Assembly (NCBI GenBank): GCA_964058805.1
Contig: CAXKVV010000124.1
Coordinates: 1 to 64,000, forward strand
Direction: 5' to 3'
DNA from: Schoenoplectus triqueter
Lineage: Eukaryota > Streptophyta > Magnoliopsida > Poales > Cyperaceae
Length of the DNA stretch: 64,000 bases
Numbering within the stretch: position 1 is the stretch's first letter; each line of letters starts with the position of its first letter. Below, in pieces: positions 39,001 to 50,383 of the stretch. A program made the position numbers and the translations under genes. The notes beneath the pieces were generated by a model. That model was not told the origin of the DNA. It ran no database searches and worked only from the letters and a program-made list of their open reading frames with translations.

Positions 39001-39793
39001 TTATGTTTCATTGTTCAGCCTGAATGGATGGCACCCGAGTTCCTTCGAGGTGAACCATCAAATGAGAAATGTGATGTATACAGTTTTGGTGTAATTTTAT
39101 GGGAGCTTATTACAATGCAACAACCATGGAATGGTCTCAGCCCTCCACAGGTAGCAATTTTTTGTTCATGTTTGACTGGATTTTGCAACAAGTAAAATAA
39201 GTACTGGGAAAAGAAACAAAAATTGTTGCAGATATATAACAATTTAGAGAGATTTTGACTGTGGATACTGTGATTTTGGTGTATCCTTCAAAATAAAGTG
39301 GTTTTTCTATGTATAGGTCCTTGTACCCTACATAATGTACAAAAAATATAAAAGTTTCAAGACTATTTAATTTTAAGGATCAATTATTTTCCTTTCTACA
39401 ACATTTTTTCCCTCCATGTTAGGTTGTTGGAGCTGTAGCATTTCAGAAGAGAAGGTTGACAATCCCTCCGGGTACCAACCCTCAATTAGCTGCTCTTGTG
39501 GAGTCCTGCTGGGATGAGTAAGAATCATTTTCTTTGTTTTAATTGACTTGCATTTAGATGTATAAAGTGCATACTTGCTCCTCATTGTACAATGCAGGAC
39601 TAGAGCTTTTCTACCTCTACAATTGCTACAAGTGATATTATGGATGGTTTCTTGACCACATCAAAAGAATGTCGATTCTTCTTAAACTTTGCATAATTTC
39701 TCAATTCACAGTGATCCAAGACAGCGACCTTCATTTTCAAGTATTGTTGATGCACTAAAACAGCTGTTGAAAGCACCAATGGAGAGTGCATGA
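33086..39793 (+). CDS. Raf-like MAPKKK with EDR1/CTR1 domain (group B3 type), 16 exons
   Basis: Exons: 33086-33353, 35624-35859, 36262-36554, 36646-36790, 36883-36998, 37148-37362, 37441-37701, 37794-37834, 37945-38013, 38104-38204, 38292-38376, 38610-38708, 38860-38928, 39019-39150, 39423-39517, 39712-39793. Total 2,307 nt, 768 aa. The N-terminal half has the EDR1/CTR1 regulatory domain (about residues 105-375; [52 protein letters not shown]). The kinase domain (about 505-765) has the Gly loop [15 protein letters not shown], catalytic Lys530 (VAVK), DFG at 646-648, GTPEWMAPE, and a catalytic loop reading HWDLKTPN instead of HRD (Trp627). HWD also occurs, as I recall, in the At4g24480 (Raf6-type) branch, so this is probably lineage-typical and active. 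B3 kinases act upstream of SnRK2s or in ethylene and defence signalling; the exact role here is inference. The final exon tail is duplicated in the 3' UTR. Confidence 0.93.
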
Positions 39794-39835
39794 TACACTA
39801 AAACAGCTGTTGAAAGAACCAATGGAGAGTGCATG
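39753..39835 (+). repeat. 40 bp tandem duplication spanning the kinase stop codon
   Basis: 39753-39792 and 39796-39835 are copies differing at one base (AAAGCACC versus AAAGAACC), starting CACTAAAACAGCTGTTGAAA. The first copy encodes the last residues ([13 protein letters not shown]) and overlaps the TGA stop; the second lies in the 3' UTR. Confidence 0.92.
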
Positions 39836-41156
39836 CACTTAAATTTTTGTTCTCTTCATTGCTGGGCACTTCACCGAAACAATGGCCGGTGGCGCCAAAG
39901 CCCATAGTTGATATATTAATTTTGAGTATATGCTCATGTCTCCAATCTTCATGTAATTGTGTAACTGGTGGAAGGATGATACACGGACGATTTTATGGAA
40001 GTAGGCAAAGCTAAAATTTATATTACATGAGCGTACATTAATTTTTGGTCTCATGGGTAGTTGGTATGCTTACTTTTCGTGGGAGTAAAGCTCACATTAA
40101 TGTTGATTTGTCAAGATCTTGCACGCGGATGATGTATCATGTATAGAATAACTGCTCAGTGTATATTTATAGTGGAAGCTCCATTAAGGAAATCTGACGT
40201 GTGAAAGAACTCACATTCCGCTGATACTTGTATGAATAGATATTTCCAAAAAACATTGAAAAATTATGTTATCAACGAAAAATTAACAGCCTAGGAAGAG
40301 CCAAATTTCTGCTTTGCTTTTCTTTTATAAAAAAATATTTTTATTAATTTTTGGAATATATTATTTATCATATGCAACTTGAGTTTTGCGTTACTACATA
40401 ATGAAACGAGATTCATTACAATGTGTGTTAGATTTGTTGTTTATGTTAAATCAAAGTTATATTTTTTCTTTAAGATATAAAGCTCGACATGTATTTTCTT
40501 TGTCGTTGTCGTTCACGTCAAAACAAAGTGGCTCTAGACTGTAGACCGATGAGTTCTTTGAAAGAATTTCTTTGGATTGCTTAAAATTTAAAATGAGTAA
40601 GAGATATAAAAGTACAAAAAAACAAAAAAGATGATCAAACCGGAGAGAGAGCTCAGCATGGCTGAAGGACTTGACACCTACACAAACAGAAGATGTTAAG
40701 ATGACACTTTTTTGTACCGTAATTAAGCATGAAAGTTGAAACCAACCTACGATTCGATGCCCACTTTGCACAACTCACAAGCCATGCATGAGTCTCATGG
40801 AATTGCAAGCATAATTTGTTTACTCTCAACTGAAAAAGCCATTTGTTTTTCCAATTAACAGAGATTAAAAACCCATCATTAGACATCGATGCACGAAGCA
40901 TTTATGCCCATAATTGAACGTTTTACAGGTGCAAGACGAAGCACGATATGAATTGAGAAATGAGATGAAGTTTATGAGATATCCTGGAAAGAATAAAGTG
41001 GCAGAGAAGAACAAATGGTAATCTTGGGAGCATGAAATACTGATATAAAAATACAAACCGCCAACTAAAAGTGCAAATCCTCTAACCAAAGATGGGAATA
41101 AATCAATTGTACCATAGCACAATGAGAGGTACCAAAAAAAAAGCAGATAAATTGAA
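39836..41156. other. Convergent intergenic region between kinase and RPN12
   Basis: Holds the 3' UTRs of the two convergent genes. No further gene recognised. The portion 40772-41065 is duplicated at the end of the window (63707-64000). Confidence 0.6.
40772..41065. repeat. Source copy of a 294 bp duplication (also at 63707-64000)
   Basis: The 294 bp here and the last 294 bp of the window align without gaps with only scattered substitutions. Shared anchors include GCATGAGTCTCATGGAA, AGACATCGATGCACGAAGCA and TTTATGAGATATCCTGGAAA. It lies just downstream of the RPN12 stop (41157) on the coding strand and probably includes its 3' UTR. Confidence 0.93.
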
Positions 41157-44100
41157 TTAGACAATGCGCTCGAGTTCTCGTGCATAGCTCAAAGTCTGGT
41201 TAATCAACTGGAGTGACGGTATCTCTTTGCATGGTTGTGACTCTTTTGCCTTTTGGAAGAACACACAGCCATCTCTTATTTCCCACTCTGGATGTTCCTG
41301 TAAAGTGTAAAATAATCAAACAAAAGAACTAATTATATATTCAAAATATATACAACTGCGAAAACCGACTCATTTCTTGATAAAACCAAGGAAACAATCA
41401 AAATGAGTTTTTTAGGCATTGTTTTCAGTGCTGTATCTGTATCAAACTGACTGCTACTCACTGTATGAGTAGGGGGCTTGGATGTCAGAGGGTTAATCAG
41501 CATTTAGCTGTTTAATAGCCATGACTTTAAATCAACGGCCTTCTCATGTTTACGAACGCCAACATTTATTTTCAATAATATTATATTTAAATCATACTAC
41601 TGCAAATTTGTACAAATATATGATATTGGGAAAGACTGGCTATTCTATGCATAATTCAACGTAGCTATCAGTAACTACAACAACAACAATAACAACAACA
41701 ACAACAACAACAACTTTAATCCCAAAGAAATTGGGGTAGGCTAGAAATGAAACCCAATCTGAAAGCATAAGAGATCAGAGATCTCAAATATAACTAATCA
41801 CAATAAAATGCTTAATTGATTTGCATTCACATATTCGGTGGCCTTTGAATAATAATACAAGCCTGAGCTGCTAACAAATCCCAAGTCACTCCTGATTTAA
41901 AAAGGTCATTATCAGTTACTTTTCTAAAAGAAACAAAATACCTCAGAAATATACTGTGAAAGCTCTTGATCAGAGGAAAACATCAGCATTTTCTTAGCAT
42001 TATTTATTGACAAATAATCATAAGCTTTCTCACTGCAGCCAGCTATTTCATCCCTGCGTGATGGACCATGTAATAAAAAAAATGAAATCTCTGTCAAAAT
42101 AAATAGTCGTGCCTATATGAGCCTGTATGAAATTTTAATTGTAGCATTACTCAGTAAAAGATCTTTATTTATCACATTTGAGCAAATAAAAAGTCCTCGA
42201 AAAAAGCATTGTCAACAGAACTAATCAAATAGCTAAACATCACTCAAGTCACATTTTGCCTCAATTAACACTAGGTCAAACAATTACCTGACAGTTTTTG
42301 CAAGGAGGTCCATAAAATAAACATAGGTTTCATGTGGCACAGCCTGTCTGGCACTCAAAACACGGTTATAAGCCCCTTCCATGAAAGATTGTTCCAATTC
42401 AACAGCATGTTTTATGCAAGGGTTTTCCAATGCGCTTGGTGGTAACAATTCCAATTCGGTATGAAACTCGGCAATTCTGTTCTGTACCAGTAGCCTCAGG
42501 AGGTTCAATCCCAGTATCGGGTGCTCTTCAGGTGATGGTGGTATTATGTTGCTGTTAACAAAATTCACAAAATTTTAGAAACATTTTATATGTTCTGGAT
42601 AATGCCGAGGTCCTTTTGAGTACTCAAAAGGTAAAGTAAATTGAATACAATATTAATGAGACAGATTTAGAAAATGGCCCTTTCATTTATAACTTAATAG
42701 TGTACAGGAACATTCCAAATAACACTTTCAAAGATGGATACAGGTAGTATCATTCCAAGGCCGCAAGGCAATTTTTAGGATCGAAAAATGCTTTTAGCTT
42801 TAAGCAAGTTATTAGGAAAACCCGGCCTTGATAACAACATTCTCAACTGTGAATTTGTGAAAAGGTAACTTCTACAAACTGATAGTTTCCAACTTAATTT
42901 CTGTATTGTACTGAATTTGGCCTCAAACCCAGTTTCAGAAACAGTACATAACAACAGCAACATAAGGTTACCAACAATCCATTGAATGGTACCTATTTTC
43001 TCCAAAACAGTAAATAATTAGCCAAAGAGTAAGGCAAAAAGAGAATACAATACCAAGTGTCAGTGTAATATGGCTTGAGCTGTGAGAAATCCCTCTCAAA
43101 TGCCTCTTGGTCTTCTATTTTGACACTCAACACAACTGCATGCTCATATATTTGTCCTGAAATTAAACCATAACAGAACAAAACTTAAATTAGACAGCTA
43201 AACAACAATATATTTGGTGCATGTGTGATCTTTATAAGGAGGTCATAAAACAAAAGGTGACAGAAATGGAATATCCCTAGAAAAATAACAAAAAAGCATT
43301 TAAACATCACTTGCTATAGTTAACTCCTCCGACGCATTTGGTGTAGGTTGGAAGGATGGCGGTAGGCTGGGAAATTTTGTTAAAAGTACCTACATCCATA
43401 GATTCATCTCAGTTAGTAAATCGACAAATTATAAGAAATAGCAATCTTAGTGTTGCTTTCTTAATTGCACGCCTACAAATAAACTAAACTAGATAAATGT
43501 TCAAGCACACACTGCAATGTTTCACTAAAAGAAAATTAAAGCCAAACAATATGGTTGAAGATAACAGCACATAAATATTCATGGCTAACTGAGGCTTGAT
43601 TTAACAAATTGGATACATCATTAACTTTTGCTAATACCAGAAAAAGCATTTCACAAAGTTCTATTGAACACCCAAACAATATGGGGGTTTGGGTTTATTG
43701 AATTTAAAATTCATGAATAGAGCTTTTTTTTATTAAAATGGTGGTGGAGATTTTCTGTTGAGTCTACACAGTTATGAAAATCAGTTTTGATTGCTAAGTA
43801 TAAATTTAGTCTTACTGGTGCATTATCATTTTTTTGGAAATCAGTGATCTCTTTGGTTCCTGTTATGTGTATTAGTCTCAAACGCCTGGTAGGCTATGGT
43901 GAATATATATTATTTTGGTTTGATGTGTGGTATGGGGAAGTTCCTTTTTATATTTTGTTTCCAAATCTTTTTGCTAAGGCCAAAACCCCAGGATTGATTA
44001 CTATGGAGCAGGTCTGGAATAAGGGTAATGTTAAAATACCATTAACAAGGGAGGCTAGCTTACTATTACGAAGGGAGAAATTAGAAGTCATTTCTATTTT

Positions 44101-45223
44101 GACATCTTTATCTGATAACTTTTGTGGTCAGGATTCGGCTGTTTGGTCTTTAACCTCGTCGGGAATTTATACGGTTCGATCAATGTATTTGTTTTATATG
44201 CATATGGGTTTTTCAAATACAAATTTATTATGTCTTTAGGACTTAAAAGTGCCTCTTAAGATTAAATGTTTCATGTGGCTTGTCTTGCATGGAAAGATAT
44301 TGACACATTCAAATCTTTTGCAGAGGGGATGGGTGGGGGGGGGGGGGGGGCTGTTTCTTGTCCTTGTTGTGCTTATCATTTAGAGACAATTGATCATTTA
44401 TTTGTTTCTTGCCCCCGTATGCATGTTTTTTGGCATAGTTTTAATACAGATAATACTCTCCTTCTTCGGTTACCTTTGATATCAATTGGGGATATTTGGG
44501 AATATGGGTGTTCTTTACCGAAGTCGCAACGACTGCTGTTTTTATCCTTGTTTTCGGTAATTCTTTGGGTACAATGGAATGAACGGAATAAGTTGATTTT
44601 TCAGCAACAATCTTTGATGTTGTTTAATGATTTTGTGTATAAGGTGTCTCATCTATTTTCTATGTGGACGGGAATTCAATTTTCATTGCGAACTCTCTGT
44701 AGGACTCCTGGAAATGTGATGGCGCAAGATGTTCTTCCCGACGCTGAGGGTGTGGTTGATATATAGGACTAACTTTAATTTTATTTTGGTTGGTTGGTTT
44801 GATTGTATGGCCTGTTTGGATTGTATGGTTTCTTCCTATTTCTTACTCTCCTGCTTAAAACAATTTATTTTTGTATGATTTTCCGAAATGCAATGGAAAA
44901 TGACAGGTACTTTGCCTGCTTTTGTCAAAAAAAAAAAACAAAGTTCTATTGAATAAAAGAAAAAAACACGGGTTCATTCCATCTGCACGGTCTATTGGGA
45001 TACAAAATCAAACAAAACACAGAACTCGAAACCAAGATCGTTCACTAATCCTTCCCTTCTCAATAATAGTGAAAAAAAATAAACCAAATAAGGGGGCAAA
45101 AGAAGAAGAGAAAACAACCTTGAGCTGAGTGAGAAGAGTAGCGCAGGTATCGAAATCGTTCCTTACGAACGCCGCTTTAAATCTCTCGAAAATCTGCGAC
45201 ACTTCTCTGAGCTGTGGATCCAT
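41157..45223 (-). CDS. RPN12A: 26S proteasome non-ATPase regulatory subunit 8 (RPN12), six exons
   Basis: Exons on the minus strand: 45223-45119, 43389-43311, 43156-43054, 42551-42288, 42053-41942, 41297-41157. They total 804 nt, 267 aa, the same length as Arabidopsis RPN12a. RPN12 is a PCI-domain subunit of the lid of the 19S regulatory particle, which recognises and processes ubiquitylated proteins in cytosol and nucleus; Arabidopsis rpn12a mutants show altered cytokinin and auxin responses. The protein starts MDPQLREVSQIFERFKAAF. Family-diagnostic stretches are IYEHAVVLSVKIEDQEAFER, LGLNLLRLLVQNRIAEFHTE, HAVELEQSFMEGAYNRVLSA, KAYDYLSINNAKKMLMFSSD and the C-terminal SLQLINQTLSYARELERIV. All introns have GT..AG borders. 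Intron 1 is enlarged by a LINE in antisense orientation, and intron 5 holds an Au-SINE. No coding lesions. Confidence 0.97.
41676..41795 (-). mobile_element. Au-SINE-like retroposon (copy 3), RPN12 intron 5
   Basis: A (CAA)n tract (41676-41713) is followed by TTTAATCCCAAAGAAATTGG, GGTAGGCTAGAAATGAAACC and CAATCTGAAAGCATAAG. This is the same family as the copies at 11345 and 13501. In all three the (CAA)n tail precedes the body on the plus strand, so all are minus oriented. Confidence 0.75.
43653..44953 (+). mobile_element. 5'-truncated LINE (L1-type) with zf-RVT domain, in RPN12 intron 1, with 16 bp TSD
   Basis: The body at 43669-44937 is flanked by the perfect 16 bp direct repeat ACAAAGTTCTATTGAA (43653-43668 and 44938-44953) and ends in a poly(A) tract at 44927-44938. 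Translation gives the C-terminal part of a plant L1 ORF2: GYGEYILFWFDVWYG, DSAVWSLTSSGIYTVRSMY, LKVPLKIKCFMWLVLHGKIL and the zinc-binding-in-RT segment CPCCAYHLETIDHLFVSCPR, then ILWVQWNERNKLIF. It is dead: an in-frame TAG at about 44237-44239 and a frameshift at a 16-G run (44335-44350) separate the two readable parts. Endonuclease and RT proper are missing through 5' truncation. Orientation is antisense to RPN12. Confidence 0.93.
44335..44350 (+). repeat. Homopolymer run of 16 G
   Basis: A GGGT followed by 16 G lies inside the LINE reading frame and causes a frameshift between two otherwise clear zf-RVT segments. It could form a G-quadruplex, or its length could be a sequencing or assembly error. 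Confidence 0.85.
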
Positions 45224-45719
45224 CTCTCCGTCTATAAGTTGGAGTTCGATCTGAATTCCGACTAGGTTTTTCTCTTTATTTTCTTTCTCTCTGCTAGTAG
45301 CTTGCTTGGAGAGAAGAAAGTTAATTGTGGAGAAATCTTGAGATGTTGTATAAAATGAAAACCATGTCGGATCCGTATATAACTGGGCCTAGCTTTTATT
45401 TGGGCCGATCTATTTTTGCTAAGCTTATACAGCCTGAAAACATTTTCTGTAGTAATGAACCGCAAGTACTCAATTTGGGTACTTTTTGTTTAATTTTTCA
45501 ACAAAAAAAGAGTAATATACAAATTAAAGTCGACCTATATATGAAAATATGAAAAAAGAAAAAAGTTAATTATATATTCTACGAAAATAGACTGAACTAT
45601 ATATATTCATTTGTACTATATGTTCTATATTAACTTTCCTAAAAGTATATATTAGTCACATATATCCATCCCACCTTAGAAACACGATTGAATACTCTCA
45701 GTCGAGTTAATTGTATGCC
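45224..45719. promoter_or_regulatory. Shared upstream region of RPN12 (minus) and the LBD/SANT-like gene (plus)
   Basis: About 500 bp separate the two divergent starts. No specific element could be assigned with confidence; no ORF of interest. Confidence 0.35.
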
Positions 45720-46468
45720 ATGGAAACCGCCCCATCACCGTCAGCCGCTGAGTGTCAGGCGGCAATCGACTCCTTTGTGTTCAATGCAAAGCAGCATGCT
45801 GCTTCTGACCCGGCAGGCGGTTGCCTCAAGTACATCCACCACTTGGAGAATAAGATAAGTTCATTGCAGAACGAGCTAGCTGATTCCCAAGCCAGACTTG
45901 CACTGTACCAAGGTAAACAAGTTCATAGCCTAATTGATCTCCAAATTAACATCATCAAACAATTAAACAACAACAAAACATGATTGGTCTGCAACGTAAA
46001 AAATACATTATATATATTATTAGTATTCTTTTTTCTTAAAAGGATGCTAAACCCTGAAGAAAGGGGGAATATATAAATTATCATACCGCACTTGATTCAG
46101 TTGAGATTGGCATCCATCATTCATAAAGGATCTACAGTCATGGCACTCGATCTTCTTTAATTTTTCATTCTATTTTCTTTGTTGTAATGTATAATTATTT
46201 CAGTGGAGCCCAAGTTGGCTCTAATGATCTAATCACAATATCTGTCTTTGTGATGATCTTAGAATCACATGATGTTTGGTCACAACTGGAGGTTGATTGT
46301 TTGTGGGTTGCCGTGCGGCGACACGGGTACAGTAACTGGGCCGCTGTACTTGGAGACCGCAAGAATGAAATACTGAGAAAGAGGACTCCAGAGGAGCTGG
46401 CTGCTAAGTGGAAGGAAGAGCAGCTCAAACTTCTCGCTCGATCATTCCGGGACACGAACATTAATTAG
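45720..46468 (+). CDS. Small chimeric protein: LOB-domain C-terminal fragment joined to a SANT/Myb-like module
   Basis: Exon 1 45720-45912 (ATG; an in-frame ATG at 45711 is also possible) and exon 2 46215-46468 join in frame to give 148 aa. Exon 1 encodes ECQAAIDSFVFNAKQHAASD, PAGGCLKYIHHLENK, ISSLQNELADSQARLALYQ. This matches the GAS block (DP..GC) and leucine-zipper-like coil of plant LBD transcription factors but lacks their CX2CX6CX3C zinc finger. Exon 2 encodes WSQLEVDCLWVAVRRHGYSN, WAAVLGDRKNEILRKRTPEE, LAAKWKEEQLKLL, which resembles the SANT-like region near the C-terminus of plant CHD-type remodelers such as CHR4. An alternative acceptor at 46202-46203 would stop after nine residues. 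Both parts are conserved-looking and free of stops, but neither domain is complete; the pairing could be a real fusion, a pseudogene mixture, or two separate remnants. Confidence 0.5.
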
Positions 46469-46745
46469 TTTTGATTAGTATTTGATATAAAAAAATAATT
46501 ATATTAGTTTCTACATTGTTGTATTGTTTTGGCTAAATACTACATTCTAGCACCTGTTGCAACGCTAAAAAGGTAATGTTATGAACTTATGATTGATGAA
46601 GGTGTCTTTTTCGAATGAATTTTAAATACACGGCCAATTTTGATACAAAAGAAACTTCGACGACCAAAATAATATTTTTAAAATTTTAAGGACTAAAATC
46701 ATGACAAAGCGATACTTTAAGGTTCCAACCTCCAACTGATATTAC
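46469..46745. other. 3' flank of the LBD/SANT-like gene
   Basis: AT-rich, no feature recognised. Confidence 0.4.
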
Positions 46746-48947
46746 TAACGGGTGTCAATGATTCGGATTAGATCAGGTTATTATTAAAAAAAAATTATGC
46801 CCAATCTGACTTATTTAAACTTAGATCAATATTTATTCGACCCGATTCAAATGGGACACAAATTGACCCGACTCAACCTAAATAAATTAATAAGTCACTA
46901 CCAGAAAAAAAAAATAAAACCGGTTTTATAAACAATTTAGCACCGGTTATAAACCGGTTTTAAAAGTAAGCGGTGCTAAAGGTTTATAACCGGTGTTAAA
47001 ATAAAATTTTTAAAACCGATTTTATTAAACCGGTGCTAATTTACTTTGAACAATTAAAACCGATTATTCAATAACCGGTTCTATTTTACTTCATTTAAAA
47101 CCGGTTATCCTATAACCGGTGCTAATCTCTACTTCAATTAAAACCGGTTATCCTATAACCGGTGCTAATATCTACTTCAATTAAAACCGGTTATCCTATA
47201 ACCGGTGCTAATCTCTTTTAGACAATAAAACCGGTTTCTTTGAATAACCGGCTCTAAATATATTTTTTTTTTTTAATAAATTTTTTATTTTCTGTGACTG
47301 GTCCATATACCAGCCATATATATAAACAAACACATACAAAAATATAACACAAATAAACTGATATAACTCACTAAATAACTAATCAATATCATATAAGTAA
47401 CTAAACATTACAAATGACAGAAAAAAATATAAAATAAATTATCAAATATTAGATGCAATATAATTTACAACCATCTCCTTAATTTATTTGATATCTTCCA
47501 GTGAATAAGATTGAGGAGCTGGTTTGATAGCCTATTAAAAAATTAAAATTTTATTAGTTTGATTAAGCAAACAAATATGTAAAAGAATTAAAGATTAATA
47601 TGAAATTTATTTTTTATACCTGTGGTAAATTTTTGTTGCTAGAATATATAGTTATTATATTATGCATCAATTTCATAACATAATAGCCGCACTCTTTACC
47701 GCTTGGTTGGTTTGGACTCTAAAATGTTACAAGAAAAAAATGAAATAATAACATAAGGCCCTTATATAATAATCATTTAAAGTTAGAAATTACACACCTG
47801 AAAAAAATCAAATCATTTAAAATTTGGAATTACACACCTGAATCGTTTTCCAAGTGAACTTGAGTTTTTTTTCTTGAGCGAATTATTTTTCAATCCAATA
47901 ATAGCGTAAGGCTCTTATATAACAATGATATGAGTTATCAATTACAGTACATAATAAATTATCGAAGATAATAGAAAAAACTTACGTATTTAATACTGGT
48001 TGGATAATATATATTTTATCTTTACGATTCAATGAGTCCACGACATAAACAACAGAGGGTTTGAGCCGCACAATCAAAAGAATCTAATGCCCCCTACAAT
48101 TTATATGTATTAATATGGAGAGATTAAGCAATTAAGCAATAGATAAATAAGCAAATGAATTAAGTTATGAAGTTCTAACCTTTCAATGTACGGAAGAAAC
48201 ATGTAGGAGTTTGGATTCTCGCATTTAACAAAGTATTGCCTCAAATAATTGACTGTGCGCTCGATATCACTTGAATTTGTGTTTCCGAGCAAAAATATGG
48301 ATCGATAAATTTACAATTGTCAATTAAGAAACTCTTGCACGTATCGTGGGAAACCCTACAATATATACAATAATTAGTCTTAAAATAATTATTAAAATAC
48401 TAAAAGAAATATTATGATTCTATTCTTACATGTAGAAATATGAAGTTTAAGCTAAAAATATGAAGTTTTGACTATCCAAATGGCTTAATTACTCTTAACT
48501 GGCCATTAATTTACTGATTTTGCATTATAGGGTTGACACCACAAAAATTATGAAATAAAAGAATAATATTTGTTACCTTACACACAAGAGGCAGCGGTTT
48601 TAATAAAAAAACTTATAACCGGTTGTTAAACAAAACCGGTTCTAATAATTTTAATAAAATATATAAATATGCCACTCTCACCTTTTAACACCTGTTTTTT
48701 AAAAACCGGTTCTAAATAGGCGTTTCTAAATCTAATTTTTCTGGTAGTGAGTATTTAGTAATATTTTTTATGTATTTTTAAGCAGTTTAATATTAATTAA
48801 TATAGTTAATCAATTAGTGTATATATAAGCTTTAAATAGCGTTAAATCACAAAATAAAATCAATCAGATCATATCAGATAAGGTACAGATGACGCATTTA
48901 CTCCTGAAATATTTCAGGTCGGATCAGGTTAAATTTGTCACCTCTTA
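46746..48947. mobile_element. hAT-like MITE split by a CACTA insertion
   Basis: The left end TAACGGGTGTCAATGATTCG and the right end in reverse complement TAAGAGGTGACAAATTTAAC resemble the hAT MITE at 15761-16191. The inner flanks share the GACCCGACTC and GATCAGGT themes of that family. The CACTA element at 46896-48749 interrupts it. Without the insertion it would be about 345 bp. No clear 8 bp duplication was found, so family assignment is by end similarity. Confidence 0.55.
46893..48752. mobile_element. Non-autonomous CACTA (En/Spm) transposon with 3 bp TSD
   Basis: The element at 46896-48749 (1,854 bp) starts CACTACCAGAAAAAA and ends TTTTTCTGGTAGTG, perfect CACTA-type termini, and is flanked by AGT on both sides (46893-46895, 48750-48752). 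Subterminal regions carry many copies of ACCGGTTAT/ATAACCGGT; the left side has three near-tandem palindromic units of about 56 bp (TATCCTATAACCGGTGCTAA), and the right side has diverged inverted units around 48595-48720. These are typical transposase-binding subterminal repeats. The interior (about 47280-48580) has no transposase frame, so it would need an autonomous partner. Confidence 0.95.
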
Positions 48948-50370
48948 CTTTTAACACTTCATGAACCAAAACAATATCCTACTTTTAGACATCATATGTG
49001 TAATTTTCTTAAAAATATTTATGTTTAAAATATAATTACTTGCTGTATTATTTACTATTATATTTGTAAAAACTAATTTAATATGAATTGATATTTTTTT
49101 ACTCGGAGCTGAGGGACAATTCAAGTTTATATAAATTCAGTTAAAATCAATTACTCCCAAAGAGATTATGTGGTATGCGCCATCGTTGCCGTGCATGCAG
49201 TACCTAGCATTTTTTTTAATTAAAATGCACTATATTGCAGTTGTACTGTAGTAATCAAATCAAAATGCTAGATCATTAAATAATAACTAAATTATATGAA
49301 CTTTGAAATACTATAAATTTATGAATTGAACAATATTTTTTTTTTCTAATTTTAAGATTATTTTAATTTATTTATAGTGTTATTGTATAAATTTAGTGCA
49401 CGCGCCACTAAATTGTAAACATCTCCGTGCGATACCCTTTTTTTGACTTGCAAAACCTTCTCTCCGGCGGCATTTGTTGACAATTCAAGTCGGAATGCAA
49501 GTTAGCTTAAAAATGGGTCATAGTATATATACAATGAGTTGGACTATGATACTATATATAGTACAGATCATTCAGTATTATATATTATAATTTTTATTCT
49601 CAAAATCTAAATAGTCGATCTGAACAACTCAAAATAATTTTAATATAAAAATCTAGTTGAAAATCAAAATTTATATATTTTTTTTAGAATCTTTTTAATG
49701 TTTTTCTAGATAGTTAGAAAATTATTTGATTTAATTATTTTGAGACAACTAAAAGAAATAATTTTTTAACTATCTAAAATAATTAAAAAATCTAAATTTT
49801 TTATATGAAAATTATTTTAAATAATTTAGATCATTCATTTTAATTATGACAATAAAAATATAATCTATAATACGAAAGTTATTTATACTATACATAGTGT
49901 TATAGTCCAACTCTATATATAATGGTGTTTCGATGAAGCTCTTGTCGGAGTATATATGGCTGATATGCATACAGTGACATACTTGTGTTTGCCTTTTTGT
50001 TTTTAGAAAAAAGAAGAGTCGTACAATGTGGGACAGTGGGAGGTTGTGTTGGAAGAGGTGCCTGTTGCAGGCATGCAACCGATATTGTATGGGTTCAAAT
50101 TTCATTGGATTTATTTGGGTTAAATCACGGATTTGATCCGTACGAACAAATAATATATGAATTTCAAAGTAATAAATAATTCTAAAATATGAATCTTGAA
50201 AATAGAGCTTACACACCGGCACTGATAACTGAATTGACTGAAGAAAGGATAATATTTAACGATGGATGGGATCATTAAGTCAAAGATAGATCCGATGCTC
50301 ATCAGTTCTCCTCCATTCTCTATTTATAATGTATATGATTCTATTTCTACAACACGAGAATACATAATGC
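48948..50370. other. AT-rich intergenic spacer
   Basis: No gene recognised. Short frames at 49812-50222 (minus) and 49985-50179 (plus) have no recognisable domain. Confidence 0.45.
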
Positions 50371-50383
50371 TTATAAACACAAT

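Noticed and set aside
40457..41185. Several minus-strand frames between kinase and RPN12
   Set aside because: They overlap the probable 3' UTR of RPN12 and show no recognisable domain; part of this sequence is duplicated as non-coding flank at 63707.
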